Assembly: GCF_017873815.1 (NCBI RefSeq)
Contig: NZ_JAGGKQ010000012.1
Coordinates: 19,854 to 83,853 of the forward strand
Length of the DNA stretch: 64,000 nucleotides
Source of the DNA: Halorubrum alkaliphilum
Lineage (GTDB): Archaea > Halobacteriota > Halobacteria > Halobacteriales > Haloferacaceae
Direction of reading: 5' to 3'
A model generated the notes under the pieces. It saw nothing but the letters and a program-made list of their open reading frames with translations, searched no databases and was not told the DNA's origin. A program made the translations under genes and the position numbers. Numbering within the stretch: position 1 is the stretch's first letter; every line of letters starts with the position of its first letter. Below are positions 8,060 through 16,721 of this stretch, piece after piece.

Positions 8060-8608
8060 TCACGCGGACTCGGATCCGTCGACACCCGTGCCGTCGTCAT
8101 CGACACCCGTGCCGTCGTCATCGATGCCCGCACCGTCACCAGCGCCCGCGCCGTCGATCCCGGTTCCGGCACCCTCGTCGGCATCGACCTCCGGGTCCAC
8201 CCAGACGACGAACCGGTCGTCGGACTTGACGATCCCGTTGAGTCCCGGGTCATCAGCCGTAGTTCCGTCGTCGACGTTCTCGGGGCTCACGTCCCGGACC
8301 TGAAACACCTCGTCGACGATCCAGCCGACGGTCCCGCCCTCCGAGAGCTCGTCGTCGTCGAACACCACGATCCGTTCGCGAGGACCCGTCTCGCCGATCC
8401 CGAAGAGCGTCTTCGGGTCGACGATGGTGGTCGTTCGACCGCGGAGGTCCATCACGCCCTCGACGTGATCGGGCGAGTTCGGGATCCGGGTGAGTTCGCC
8501 GGCGTCGACGATCTCGTCGATGACGCCGATGTCCAGACAGTACGTTCCCTCGCCGAGGCCGAACTCCAGTACCTTCGTGGGTTCGGCGTCCGCCTCCATG
8601 GCTGCCAT
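8060..8608 (-). CDS. cheW: chemotaxis adaptor CheW
   Basis: A 182-residue CheW-domain protein that links transducers to CheA. The fold is recognisable from VLEFGLGEGTYCLDIGVIDEI, the RIPNSPDHVEGVMDLRGR segment and the GWIVDEVFQVRDV strand. After residue 140 comes an extra Gly/Asp-rich acidic tail made partly of in-frame 21-base DNA repeats (8079-8120), unusual for a normally compact protein. Start choice is open among ATGs at 8635, 8608 and 8599; none alters the domain. It diverges from cheB with about 100 bases between them, so both can share regulation. Confidence 0.9.
   Translation of the reverse strand: MAAMEADAEPTKVLEFGLGEGTYCLDIGVIDEIVDAGELTRIPNSPDHVEGVMDLRGRTTTIVDPKTLFGIGETGPRERIVVFDDDELSEGGTVGWIVDEVFQVRDVSPENVDDGTTADDPGLNGIVKSDDRFVVWVDPEVDADEGAGTGIDGAGAGDGAGIDDDGTGVDDDGTGVDGSESA
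8079..8120. repeat. two 21-bp direct repeats inside the cheW tail
   Basis: Units 8079-8099 and 8100-8120 are identical and a third, diverged one follows. They encode the repeated GTGVDDD motif on the minus strand and keep the reading frame, so copy number can vary without breaking the gene. Confidence 0.75.
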
Positions 8609-8678
8609 ACACGGGGATCCGCGAATCCGACTCATAACCGTGTCCCCTGAATTATCACCTGTGATTACTGGGTCCGTG

Positions 8679-8686
8679 GGTTTATG
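8679..8686 (+). promoter_or_regulatory. TATA-like element for the cheB-led operon
   Basis: GGTTTATG lies about 28 bases before the ATG at 8711 and decides that start over the in-frame ATG at 8684, which would sit inside the box. Confidence 0.55.
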
Positions 8687-8710
8687 CTGGTTCTGGCCGG
8701 CGTTGGGGAC

Positions 8711-9799
8711 ATGAGCAGGACGACGGATCGGCGTGGTGGGCGAGGGGGCTCTCTCCGGGTGGTCGTCGTCGACGACTCGACGTTCATGCGAGGGTTGATA
8801 ACCGACCTCCTCGACGACGCCGGGGTAACGGTCGTCGGCGAGGCGAGCGACGGGGAGGAGGCACTCGACGTGGTCGCGGAGACTCGCCCCGACGTCGTGA
8901 CGATGGACGTCGAGATGCCCGGCATGGGCGGGCTCGAAGCGGTCGAGCGGATCATGGACGAGACGCCGACGCCGGTGTTGATGCTGTCGGCACACACCGA
9001 CGACGGCGCGGAAGTGACGTTCGAGGCGCTCGAACGCGGCGCGGTCGACTTCTTCGCGAAACCCGGCGGCGAGGTGTCCGCCGGGGTCTCCCGCGAGGCG
9101 GAGCGGCTCGTCGAGGCGGTCCGGTCGGTCGCGGACGCCGACCTCGACGCGGCGACCCGTGACGGAGCGAGCGAGCGCGAAGCGACCGGGACGGCGACCG
9201 AAACGTCCGGGACCGAGAGCGTCGACCTCGACGACCCGGTCACCGTGGTCATCGGCGCGTCGACGGGGGGACCGAACGCGGTCGAGCGCGTGCTCGCCTC
9301 GCTCCCGACGGGTGACTGCCGCGTGCTCGTGGTCCAACACATGCCGGAGGCGTTCACCTCCCGGTTCGCCGACCGGCTCGACGGCGTCTCCGCGTACGCG
9401 GTGCGGGAGGCGACCGACGGCGACCGGATCGGGGCGGGCGAGGCGCTCGTCGCCCGCGGCGGAAGCCACCTCGAGATCGGAAGCTATCGTGCCGGCCGGC
9501 TGCGCGTGAACCTCGTCGACGACGACTCGACTTCCGTGACGCCAGCCGTCGACGTGACGATGCGGTCGGCCGCCGAGACGGTCGACGATCCGCTCGTCGG
9601 CGTGATCCTGACCGGAATGGGTTCGGACGGAGCGTCGGGGATCCGGGCGATGGCGGACGCGGGCGCACGAACGATAGCACAGAGCGAGGACACCTGTGTC
9701 ATCTACGGGATGCCCAAGCGTGCGGCGGAGACGGGCGTGGTCGACGCGGTCCACGACCTCGACGACGTCGCCGGCGCGATCCTCGGAGGTGAGGCCTGA
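8711..9799 (+). CDS. cheB: protein-glutamate methylesterase CheB
   Basis: A 362-residue enzyme that demethylates (and can deamidate) transducer glutamates during adaptation. An N-terminal receiver (about 15-135) has the DD pair at 21-22, phospho-acceptor Asp66 in TMDVEMPGMGG and a KPGG end. After a short acidic linker the esterase domain shows Ser184 in GASTGG, His210 in VVQHMP and Asp306 in GMGSDGASG, the full triad. Expected to be phosphorylated by the CheA encoded directly downstream. Its TGA overlaps the cheA ATG by one base (TGATG). Confidence 0.96.
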   Translation: MSRTTDRRGGRGGSLRVVVVDDSTFMRGLITDLLDDAGVTVVGEASDGEEALDVVAETRPDVVTMDVEMPGMGGLEAVERIMDETPTPVLMLSAHTDDGAEVTFEALERGAVDFFAKPGGEVSAGVSREAERLVEAVRSVADADLDAATRDGASEREATGTATETSGTESVDLDDPVTVVIGASTGGPNAVERVLASLPTGDCRVLVVQHMPEAFTSRFADRLDGVSAYAVREATDGDRIGAGEALVARGGSHLEIGSYRAGRLRVNLVDDDSTSVTPAVDVTMRSAAETVDDPLVGVILTGMGSDGASGIRAMADAGARTIAQSEDTCVIYGMPKRAAETGVVDAVHDLDDVAGAILGGEA

Positions 9800-12060
9800 T
9801 GGACTCACACCGCGCGGCGTTCGTCGCCGAGGCCGAGGACGGGATCACCGACCTCAACAACGCGCTACTCGCGCTGGAGGCGGATCCGGAGGACGACGCG
9901 GCAATGGACGACGTGTTCCGCGTCGCCCACACGCTGAAGGGCAACGCCGCCGCGATGGGGTACGAGGACGTCTCCTCGTTCGGCCACGCGCTGGAGGACC
10001 TTCTCGACGCGGTCCGCGCCGGCGACCGCGAGGTGACGCCGGAACTGATGGACCTCCTCTTCGAGGGCGTCGACACCGTCGAGTCGATGGTCGACGAGAT
10101 CGCCGACACGGGCGAGGTGTCGACGGACCCCTCGGACCTCGAGTCCCGCCTCCGCGCCGTCGAGGAACACGGAACGGTCGACCCGGACGGCGGCGATGAC
10201 GACGGCGAAGGCGACGACGACAACGCTTCCGCAGGCGAAGCCGACGGCGACACCGCCGCCGGCGACGCGGCCGACGTCCCGATCCCCGCGCTCCCGGACG
10301 CCGCGGCCGACCTCGATGGCGATGTCGTCTACGCGGCGGTAACGGTCGGCGATAGCGCGATGCCGGCGGTCGACGCGACGCTCATCACGCAGGCGCTCGA
10401 CGACCAGTTCGGGGAGTTCGTCACCGACCCCGACCCCGAATCACTGGAGGAGGGCGAGTTCGAGGACGGGTTCGACGCCTTCGTCGCCGACGCGGAAGCC
10501 GACGTCGTCGCCGAGGGACTCGACGCGCTCACCCAAGTCGAGTCCGTGAGCGTCGCCGCCGCCGATGGGGATGCCGATGCTCCCGACGACGCTGCCACGA
10601 CCGGCGACGACGCCACCGGAGACGGGACCGCACCCGACGACACCGCCGCGGACGAGGTGGCGGACGAGACCACACCGGATGACGGTAGCGATGATTCGGC
10701 GGGTGACGGGCCGACGGGTGATGGGCCGACGGGTGACGACTCGACCGGCGACGGCGATGGCGACGGACCGACCGGCGACGGACCGACCGGCGACGGACCG
10801 ACCGGCGATGGCGACGGACCGACCGGCGGCGACGACCGTGACGAGATCAAGTCGATCCGCGTCGACGTCGATCAGGTCGACGACCTGTACGGATTGGTCG
10901 AGCAGCTCGTAACGAGTCGGATCAAGCTCCGGCGCGAACTGGAGGAGGCGAACGTCGAGTCGGACACGCTGGACGAGCTCGACAAGCTCGCGTCGAGCCT
11001 TCAGGACACCGCGATGGACATGCGGCTCATCCCGTTCTCGCAGGTGTCGGACTCGTTCCCGCGGCTCGTTCGGGACATCGCTCGCGACCTCGACAAGCAG
11101 GTCCGGTTCGACATCGAGGGCGACGACGTCGAGCTCGACCGGACCATCCTGACGGAGATGCGCGATCCGCTCGTCCACGTGCTGCGGAACGCGGTCGATC
11201 ACGGGATCGAATCACCCGCGGAGCGCGAGGCGGCCGGGAAGGACCCGACCGGCGAAGTGATGCTCACCGCGGAGCGCGAACGCGACAGCGTGATCATCGA
11301 GGTCTCGGACGACGGCGGCGGCCTGAGCGCGGACCGCCTCCGCGAGAAGGCGGTCGAGGAGGGCGTCAAGAGTCGGGATACGGTCGAATCGATGGAGGAC
11401 GGCGAGGTGTACGATCTGGTCTTCCACCCGGGGTTCTCCACGGCCGAGGAGGTCACCGATGTCTCCGGCCGGGGCGTCGGCATGGACGTGGTTCGGACGA
11501 CGGCCCGCGACCTCGACGGCTCCGTCTCCGTCGACAGCGTCCCCGGCGAGGGGACGACGGTCCGCTTCCGGCTTCCGGTCACCGTCGCCATCGTGAAGGT
11601 GATGTTCGTCGACGTCGGCGGGACGGAGTACGGGATCCCGATAAAATCGATCGCCGAGGTGTCCCGTGCGGACGACATCGAGACGGTTCACGGCGACGAG
11701 GTGGTCCGCCACGAGGACGACCTGTATCCGGTCGTTCGACTCAACGAGCGGCTCGAAGCCGGGAGCACTCCCGCACCGTCGGGTGTTGCGTCCGAATCAG
11801 CCGACCCGACGGAGACCACGGCGACCGACGGCGGATCGGTCGACACCGAAACCGCCTCCGAGACTGCCGACGAGGGAATGCTCGTCAGGATCCGCGAGGA
11901 GACGCGACAGGTCGCGCTCCACTGTGACGGCGTGTTGGACCAGGAGGAAGTGGTCGTGAAACCGCTCGACGGGCCGCTGTCGGGGACGCCCGGGCTCAGC
12001 GGCACGGCCGTCCTCGGCGACGGCGACGTCGTGGCCGTTCTGGACGTGGTGAGCTTATGA
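9799..12060 (+). CDS. cheA: chemotaxis histidine kinase CheA
   Basis: A 753-residue kinase that autophosphorylates and passes phosphate to CheY and CheB. Domains in order: HPt with His44 in VAHTLKGNAAAMGY; a P2-like domain near 174-235; a long acidic linker; P3 dimerisation helices near 350-410; ATPase domain with N-box HVLRNAVDHGIE near 460 and G-box DDGGGLS near 503; and a C-terminal CheW-like P5 from about 600. Residues about 300-345 are repeats of TGDGP type, coded by near-identical 12-15-base DNA units at 10702-10836. A further acidic insert interrupts P5 near 655-695. No cheY is in this window. Confidence 0.96.
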   Translation: MDSHRAAFVAEAEDGITDLNNALLALEADPEDDAAMDDVFRVAHTLKGNAAAMGYEDVSSFGHALEDLLDAVRAGDREVTPELMDLLFEGVDTVESMVDEIADTGEVSTDPSDLESRLRAVEEHGTVDPDGGDDDGEGDDDNASAGEADGDTAAGDAADVPIPALPDAAADLDGDVVYAAVTVGDSAMPAVDATLITQALDDQFGEFVTDPDPESLEEGEFEDGFDAFVADAEADVVAEGLDALTQVESVSVAAADGDADAPDDAATTGDDATGDGTAPDDTAADEVADETTPDDGSDDSAGDGPTGDGPTGDDSTGDGDGDGPTGDGPTGDGPTGDGDGPTGGDDRDEIKSIRVDVDQVDDLYGLVEQLVTSRIKLRRELEEANVESDTLDELDKLASSLQDTAMDMRLIPFSQVSDSFPRLVRDIARDLDKQVRFDIEGDDVELDRTILTEMRDPLVHVLRNAVDHGIESPAEREAAGKDPTGEVMLTAERERDSVIIEVSDDGGGLSADRLREKAVEEGVKSRDTVESMEDGEVYDLVFHPGFSTAEEVTDVSGRGVGMDVVRTTARDLDGSVSVDSVPGEGTTVRFRLPVTVAIVKVMFVDVGGTEYGIPIKSIAEVSRADDIETVHGDEVVRHEDDLYPVVRLNERLEAGSTPAPSGVASESADPTETTATDGGSVDTETASETADEGMLVRIREETRQVALHCDGVLDQEEVVVKPLDGPLSGTPGLSGTAVLGDGDVVAVLDVVSL
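10702..10836 (+). repeat. short in-frame tandem repeats in the CheA linker
   Basis: Repeated units of the type GACGGACCGACCGGC encode alternating GDGPTGDG. This is a low-complexity acidic spacer between the P2 and P3 domains, likely variable in length between strains. Confidence 0.8.
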
Positions 12061-12860
12061 CCGGAGACGCCGCCTTCGAGGGCGTGTTGCGTCAGATCGA
12101 CGATTCCGTCCCGTTCGAGCCGGGGTACTACAACGAGTCGTACCTCGACCGCCGTATCTCCGCCCGGATGCGCCGACGGGATACGGACTCACATGCCGAG
12201 TACGAACGACTCCTCCGTGAAGAGGGCGAGGAGCGTGAGGCGCTGATGGACGCGCTCACGATCAACGTGACAGAGTTCTTCCGCAACCCCGAGATGTGGG
12301 AAGTGCTTCGCGAGGTGTTGGCCGACCTCACCGCCGAGAACCGGAGGGTCCGGGTCTGGTCCGCGCCGTGTGCGGACGGTCGAGAGCCCTACTCGCTGGC
12401 GATGCTGGCGTGTGACGACTCCGATATCGACGAGAGTCGGGTCGAGATACTCGGCACGGACATCAGCGAAGAGGCCCTCGACAGCGCACGCGAGGGCGTC
12501 TACCACACGACGCGAACGACGGACATCGCCGAGGAGCTCGCGCCCCTATCCGATCCGGATCGATACGTCGACCGCGACGAGGACACGTTCCGCGTCCGCG
12601 ACGGGCCGCGACGGCTCGTGGAGTTCGACACCCACGACCTCATCAGTGACGGCTCGCGCGGACCGTTCGACGTGGTGTTGTGTCGGAACCTCCTCATCTA
12701 CATCGACGTCGGTCACAAGGGGAGCCTGTTTGACACCCTCGAGGCGTCACTGGACGACGACGGCGTCCTGATCGTCGGGATGACTGAGAGCGTTCCGCCC
12801 GACAGGAGCGACCGATACGAACCGATAGACAAGCGACGGCGCGTGTTTCGGAGGGAGTGA
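12057..12860 (+). CDS. cheR: chemotaxis methyltransferase CheR
   Basis: A 267-residue S-adenosylmethionine-dependent methyltransferase that methylates transducer glutamates. The N-terminal helical domain ends at NVTEFFRNPEMW. The SAM site is visible as SAPCADGREPYSLAM (near 101) and GTDISEEALDSAR (near 132), and the VVLCRNLLIYID strand (near 204) is classic CheR. The ATG overlaps the cheA stop by four bases (ATGA), so the two are translationally coupled. It antagonises the CheB encoded upstream. Confidence 0.96.
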   Translation: MTGDAAFEGVLRQIDDSVPFEPGYYNESYLDRRISARMRRRDTDSHAEYERLLREEGEEREALMDALTINVTEFFRNPEMWEVLREVLADLTAENRRVRVWSAPCADGREPYSLAMLACDDSDIDESRVEILGTDISEEALDSAREGVYHTTRTTDIAEELAPLSDPDRYVDRDEDTFRVRDGPRRLVEFDTHDLISDGSRGPFDVVLCRNLLIYIDVGHKGSLFDTLEASLDDDGVLIVGMTESVPPDRSDRYEPIDKRRRVFRRE

Positions 12861-14068
12861 TGTCGCTGTATCAGCACGCACGGAACGGGGACATCGAGCG
12901 GCTCAGGGACGCGTTGGGGAGCGAGAACGTGGCGGTCAGAAAGCGCGCGGTCGAGCTGCTCGGCGAGCTCGCCGATCCCGACGACCAGGCGACGATCGAC
13001 GGGCTCCTCCGTGCGGCCTCGACGGACGACGACCCGAAGGTTCGTGGGGCCGCGGTCGACGCCCTCGATGCGGTCGGTCAGGAAGCGCTCGAACAGCTCC
13101 TCACGGAGCTCACGGGTGGCGGCGGCTCCGAGGCCGAGTGGGTCACCGCACGGAAGTTCGCCCGGGCGCTGAAGGCCGACCGACCTGAACTCCGGATCGC
13201 GGCGGCGAACGCCTTGGAGCGTTTGAACGAGCCGAGCGCGGTTCCTGCGGTCGTCGAGGCGCTCTCGGATCCCGACCCGCGAGTGAGGCTGCGGGCCTGT
13301 CAGGCGTGTGGGGCGTTCGCCGATCCGAGGACGATTCCGGCGCTGGTCGAACGACTCGAAGACGAGCCGCGCGTCAAACGGGCGGCCGCGAACGCGCTCG
13401 GGAACGTCGGAACCGACCGCGCGCTCGACCCGCTTTTGAACCTCCTCGACGATCCGGACGAGTCGATCCGTCGGATCGCCGCGGGTGCGCTCGGTAAGGC
13501 GAACAACCCGAAGCCAGTGGAGCCGCTGGCGCGAGCGCTCGGTGACGAGAGCGCGATCGTCAGAAACGCCGCGGTGTACTCCGTCATCGAACTGCTCTCG
13601 AACGTCCCGACCGAACAGAGCCACGCGGTCCGCGATCAGGTCGTCTCCGAACTGAAAGCGGCCGACGACGAGACCGTCGTGGAGCCGCTAGTCGAGATCC
13701 TCACGCGGGGCCAACAGCGTCGACAGCGACGGAACGCGGCGTGGATCCTCGGGCGGGTCGCGGATCCCGACGCCGCCCCGGCCGTCGAGGCGCTGGCGGA
13801 CGCGCTCGCGGACGACGACCCACAGACCGCTCAGTTCGCGGCGACGAGCCTGAAGACCCTCGGTGGCCCGGTAGTCGAGGACAGACTCCTCGACCGGATC
13901 GGCACCGAACACCCCGAGTCGGCGCGGGCGAAGGCCGTGTTCGTGCTCGGATCCGTCGGCGGGCAGGAGACGCTGAACCGTCTCGAAGACCTGACCGACG
14001 ACGAGAGCGCCGCGGTCCGAAAGCGGGTGTTCTCCGCGGTTTCCAGCCTTCGTGCGGGGGGTGGGTAG
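12860..14068 (+). CDS. HEAT-repeat (PBS lyase type) taxis protein
   Basis: A 402-residue all-helical protein made of about 10 HEAT/PBS-lyase repeats with recurrent patterns such as VRKRAVELLGELADP, KVRGAAVDALDAVG and VRLRACQACGAFADP. Proteins of this type encoded between cheR and cheF in Halobacterium salinarum interact with Che proteins and the archaellum (established for that organism). Its ATG shares one base with the cheR stop (TGATG), so the GTG three bases upstream is unlikely. Probably a scaffold in coupling Che signalling to the motor (inference from position). Confidence 0.85.
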   Translation: MSLYQHARNGDIERLRDALGSENVAVRKRAVELLGELADPDDQATIDGLLRAASTDDDPKVRGAAVDALDAVGQEALEQLLTELTGGGGSEAEWVTARKFARALKADRPELRIAAANALERLNEPSAVPAVVEALSDPDPRVRLRACQACGAFADPRTIPALVERLEDEPRVKRAAANALGNVGTDRALDPLLNLLDDPDESIRRIAAGALGKANNPKPVEPLARALGDESAIVRNAAVYSVIELLSNVPTEQSHAVRDQVVSELKAADDETVVEPLVEILTRGQQRRQRRNAAWILGRVADPDAAPAVEALADALADDDPQTAQFAATSLKTLGGPVVEDRLLDRIGTEHPESARAKAVFVLGSVGGQETLNRLEDLTDDESAAVRKRVFSAVSSLRAGGG

Positions 14069-14941
14069 ATGTCGGGAAACGAGAGCGAGCGGAAGATCGC
14101 CGACACCCAAGCGCGATTCGCCGTTGCGGTTCGAGAGGGTCGAACCGTCAACGACGTCTCGTGGACCCCGGGACGGGTCCTGTTGTCGAACCGGCGACTG
14201 ATCCTCGCCGGAAACGACGGGAAGCGAACGATCCCGCTCTCGCAGCTCCGGGGACTCGGCGGGCGTCACGACGCCAACCAGTCCATCACTCGCGTCTCGA
14301 ACTACGTGAGCTTCGATCTGGGCGAGCAGGTGTTGCTCGTCGCTGCCTCCGATCACGAGGCGTTCGAACGCGACGTCTACCGGGCACTGATCGACCAGCG
14401 GACGGTGATGGCGAAACACCCCGCGGTAGCCGGTGGCGTCGTACAGGAGACCGAGTGGCAGCAGGCCCGCGTGAAGATAGACGAGAACGGCCTCAACGCG
14501 GCCCTCGAAAAGGGTGCGTTCGTGGAGTTCGACCTCGACGACATCAGCGGGCTCGACGCCGCAAAACGCACCGTGAACGGCGAGAAGAAACCGGTGATCG
14601 AGGTCTCACATACCGACGGCGACGGCACCAGCATCGAGACCCATCTCGCCGGGAAGCCGAGCCGGATGCGGTTCGTCGAGTCGTGGCTCCGGAAGGGTGA
14701 GGAGCGGAGCACGACGAACGTCGACCTGTCGAGTCGCGACAGGGAGGTGTTGATGGCGCTATACTCCGGCGTCTCGCCGTTCGAGATCCCGGCGTTCCTC
14801 GGGATCGATGTCGACGTCGTCGAGGAGACGTTCGAGCGCCTGATCGACCTGGAAGTCGTCGAGGAGGTCCGCGTACGACGGGAGGTGACACTCAACTCCC
14901 GCGGCCGGAACATCGCCAGCGAGGCGATGAACGAGCAGTGA
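14069..14941 (+). CDS. cheF: CheF (DUF439), chemotaxis-archaellum adaptor
   Basis: A 290-residue archaeal taxis protein. In H. salinarum, CheF binds CheY and the archaellum accessory proteins and is required for switching of rotation. Features seen: a beta-rich N-terminal half (GRVLLSNRRLILAGNDGKRTIPLSQLRG is split by short loops), a mid domain and a C-terminal winged helix (SSRDREVLMALYSGVSPFEI, then VVEETFERLIDLEVVEEVRV). The ATG directly follows the TAG of the HEAT gene with no gap, making it the last gene of the cheB-led operon. Confidence 0.88.
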   Translation: MSGNESERKIADTQARFAVAVREGRTVNDVSWTPGRVLLSNRRLILAGNDGKRTIPLSQLRGLGGRHDANQSITRVSNYVSFDLGEQVLLVAASDHEAFERDVYRALIDQRTVMAKHPAVAGGVVQETEWQQARVKIDENGLNAALEKGAFVEFDLDDISGLDAAKRTVNGEKKPVIEVSHTDGDGTSIETHLAGKPSRMRFVESWLRKGEERSTTNVDLSSRDREVLMALYSGVSPFEIPAFLGIDVDVVEETFERLIDLEVVEEVRVRREVTLNSRGRNIASEAMNEQ

Positions 14942-15100
14942 GTGGCGTCGGCGCGTCGCTGCCGATCAGTCCGGCTAAACGACCGATCGAGACGATAGTG
15001 GCGAACAGCCGGCGGCGACGCTCCCCGGCCGGGTCGCCGGACACCCGTCTCGCCCGGACCGGGACGGTCAACAGGTCACGGCGAGAGTGGCCGCGGCTCC

Positions 15101-15110
15101 GTATATAAGG
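15101..15110. promoter_or_regulatory. strong TATA box without an obvious gene
   Basis: GTATATAAGG is a near-ideal archaeal TATA box in the 261-base gap after cheF, but lies about 100 bases before the HAD gene, which has its own box. It could give the HAD operon a long leader, drive a small RNA, or, read on the minus strand, an antisense RNA to cheF. No ORF starts at the expected distance. Confidence 0.4.
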
Positions 15111-15170
15111 TCGGGCAGTCGGTGGAGAGGGGGACGTCGCGGGGTCGACGCACGCGTCCCGTCGAAGCAC

Positions 15171-15178
15171 GCTTAAGT
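15171..15178 (+). promoter_or_regulatory. TATA-like element for the HAD-aldolase operon
   Basis: GCTTAAGT centred 28 bases before the ATG at 15203, consistent with a leaderless transcript. Confidence 0.5.
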
Positions 15179-15202
15179 TGTCGCCCGTCCGAGTTTCGGA
15201 AC

Positions 15203-15916
15203 ATGAGCTACGAGGCGGTGTTGTTCGATCTCGACAACACCCTGTATCCGTACACGCCCTGTAACGAGGCCGGCAAGCGGGCCGCGCTGGCAGCGTTTCG
15301 GGAGCACGGACACGAGATGGACCGGTCGACGTTCGACGAGTTGTACGCGACCGCGCGTCGGGAGGCGAAACGCGAAGTCCGCGGTACCGCGGCGTCCCAC
15401 GAGCGGTTCATCTATTTTAAACGTGCGCTCCGGATCCACGCCGACACGCACGACGCCGCGACCGCGCTCGCGGTCGGCGAGGCGTACTGGGAGGGATACA
15501 TGGCGGCAATGGACCGGTGTGACGGCGTCGCGTCGGCGCTCACAACCCTGCGAGAGGCAGGGGTCGCCGTCGCCGTCGTCACCAACCTCACGACGCACGT
15601 CCAACTGGAGAAGCTCGTCCGGCTCGGGATCGACGAACACGTCGACCGGCTCGTCACCTCCGAGGAGGTCGGCCGCGAGAAACCGAGCGCGATCCCCTTC
15701 ACTACGGCGCTGTCGGCGCTCGATCTCCGGCCGAGCGAGGCGCTCGTGGTCGGCGACAACGTCGAGACCGACATCGCCGGCGGGAACGCGGTCGGGGCGG
15801 AGACCGCGCTGTTCGTCGCGGACGGCGACGCGCCCGCGGACGAGGAGCTTCGAGCCCGGGAGCGACCGGATCACCGGCTGGACAGGTTCGACGACGTGAT
15901 CGAGGTGGTGATATGA
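15203..15916 (+). CDS. HAD-superfamily hydrolase (phosphatase-like)
   Basis: A 237-residue HAD hydrolase. Motif I is DLDNTLYPY (nucleophile Asp near 9), motif II VTN with Asn, motif III Lys in VGREKPS, motif [11 protein letters not shown]. The helical cap between motifs I and II is about 90 residues (type C1), as in pyrimidine 5'-nucleotidases and phosphoglycolate-phosphatase-like enzymes. Its stop overlaps the start of the class II aldolase by four bases, so the two likely act on the same small sugar-phosphate pathway; the substrate cannot be named. Confidence 0.85.
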   Translation: MSYEAVLFDLDNTLYPYTPCNEAGKRAALAAFREHGHEMDRSTFDELYATARREAKREVRGTAASHERFIYFKRALRIHADTHDAATALAVGEAYWEGYMAAMDRCDGVASALTTLREAGVAVAVVTNLTTHVQLEKLVRLGIDEHVDRLVTSEEVGREKPSAIPFTTALSALDLRPSEALVVGDNVETDIAGGNAVGAETALFVADGDAPADEELRARERPDHRLDRFDDVIEVVI

Positions 15917-16572
15917 ACGACGACGCGGACCTGCTGGCGGACGCGCGCCGGGCGGTCGTCGAGTATGCGCCTGCGCTCGCCGACCTCACTCCCGGCCGAA
16001 CGGGGAACCTCAGCGTTCGCGACGGTGACGCGGTCGCGGTGACGCCGACGGGGGTGGCGTACGACGCCTTCGACGCCGCGGACGTCCCGGTCGTCGACCT
16101 CGACGGCGAGCGAGTGGCGGGTCGGATGACCCCGTCAAGCGAGGTGCCGATGCATACGGGTATTTATAAACACGACCGACCCGGCGCGATCGTTCACACC
16201 CACTCGCCGTGGGCGACGACGATGGCGACGCTCCATCAGTCACTGCCGCCGATCCACTACATGATCGTCTCAGTTGGTCGGGAGGTGCCCCTCGTCGAGT
16301 ACGCCCCCTACGGAACCGAGGAACTCGCCGTCAACGTCGTCGCCGCGATGGCCGAGGCGGACGCCGACGCCGCGATCCTCGCGAACCACGGCCTCGTCGT
16401 CACCGGCCCGGATCTCGAGACCGCGGTCGAGAACACCCGTCACGTGGAGGATCTCTGTCGGCTCTATCTCCAGTCCTCGGCGGTCGGCGAACCACACACG
16501 CTCACCGACGAGCAACTCGCCGTTGTCGAAGAGAAGTTCGAGAGCTACGGACAGAGGCCGGACGACCGGTAG
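15913..16572 (+). CDS. class II aldolase (L-fuculose-1-phosphate aldolase family)
   Basis: A 219-residue zinc aldolase of the FucA/AraD/adducin family. Metal ligands are seen in [13 protein letters not shown] (two His) and in [10 protein letters not shown] (third His); the catalytic Glu is in [13 protein letters not shown]. In methanogens a homologue makes lactaldehyde for coenzyme F420, and haloarchaea also use F420, so that role is possible here; a sugar-phosphate salvage role with the coupled HAD phosphatase is an alternative. Both are inferences. ATGA overlap with the upstream gene shows co-translation. Confidence 0.85.
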   Translation: MNDDADLLADARRAVVEYAPALADLTPGRTGNLSVRDGDAVAVTPTGVAYDAFDAADVPVVDLDGERVAGRMTPSSEVPMHTGIYKHDRPGAIVHTHSPWATTMATLHQSLPPIHYMIVSVGREVPLVEYAPYGTEELAVNVVAAMAEADADAAILANHGLVVTGPDLETAVENTRHVEDLCRLYLQSSAVGEPHTLTDEQLAVVEEKFESYGQRPDDR

Positions 16573-16721
16573 CCGGGCAGTCGCGACGTGCGTCGCTGGG
16601 AGCACGGAACATCGACCCCCTCTTCGGGTTGTTGAACCTGGTGGGTTGAGCGGCTGACAAATACGATCTCGTCGTCACCGATCGACGGGACTCGCTCTCG
16701 GAGTCGTGAAACGCTCGCGGT

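Noticed and set aside
8608..9808. Upstream extension of the cheW frame through cheB (582 codons in total)
   Set aside because: Only the last 182 codons form CheW; the rest is antisense to cheB with Arg/His-rich composition.
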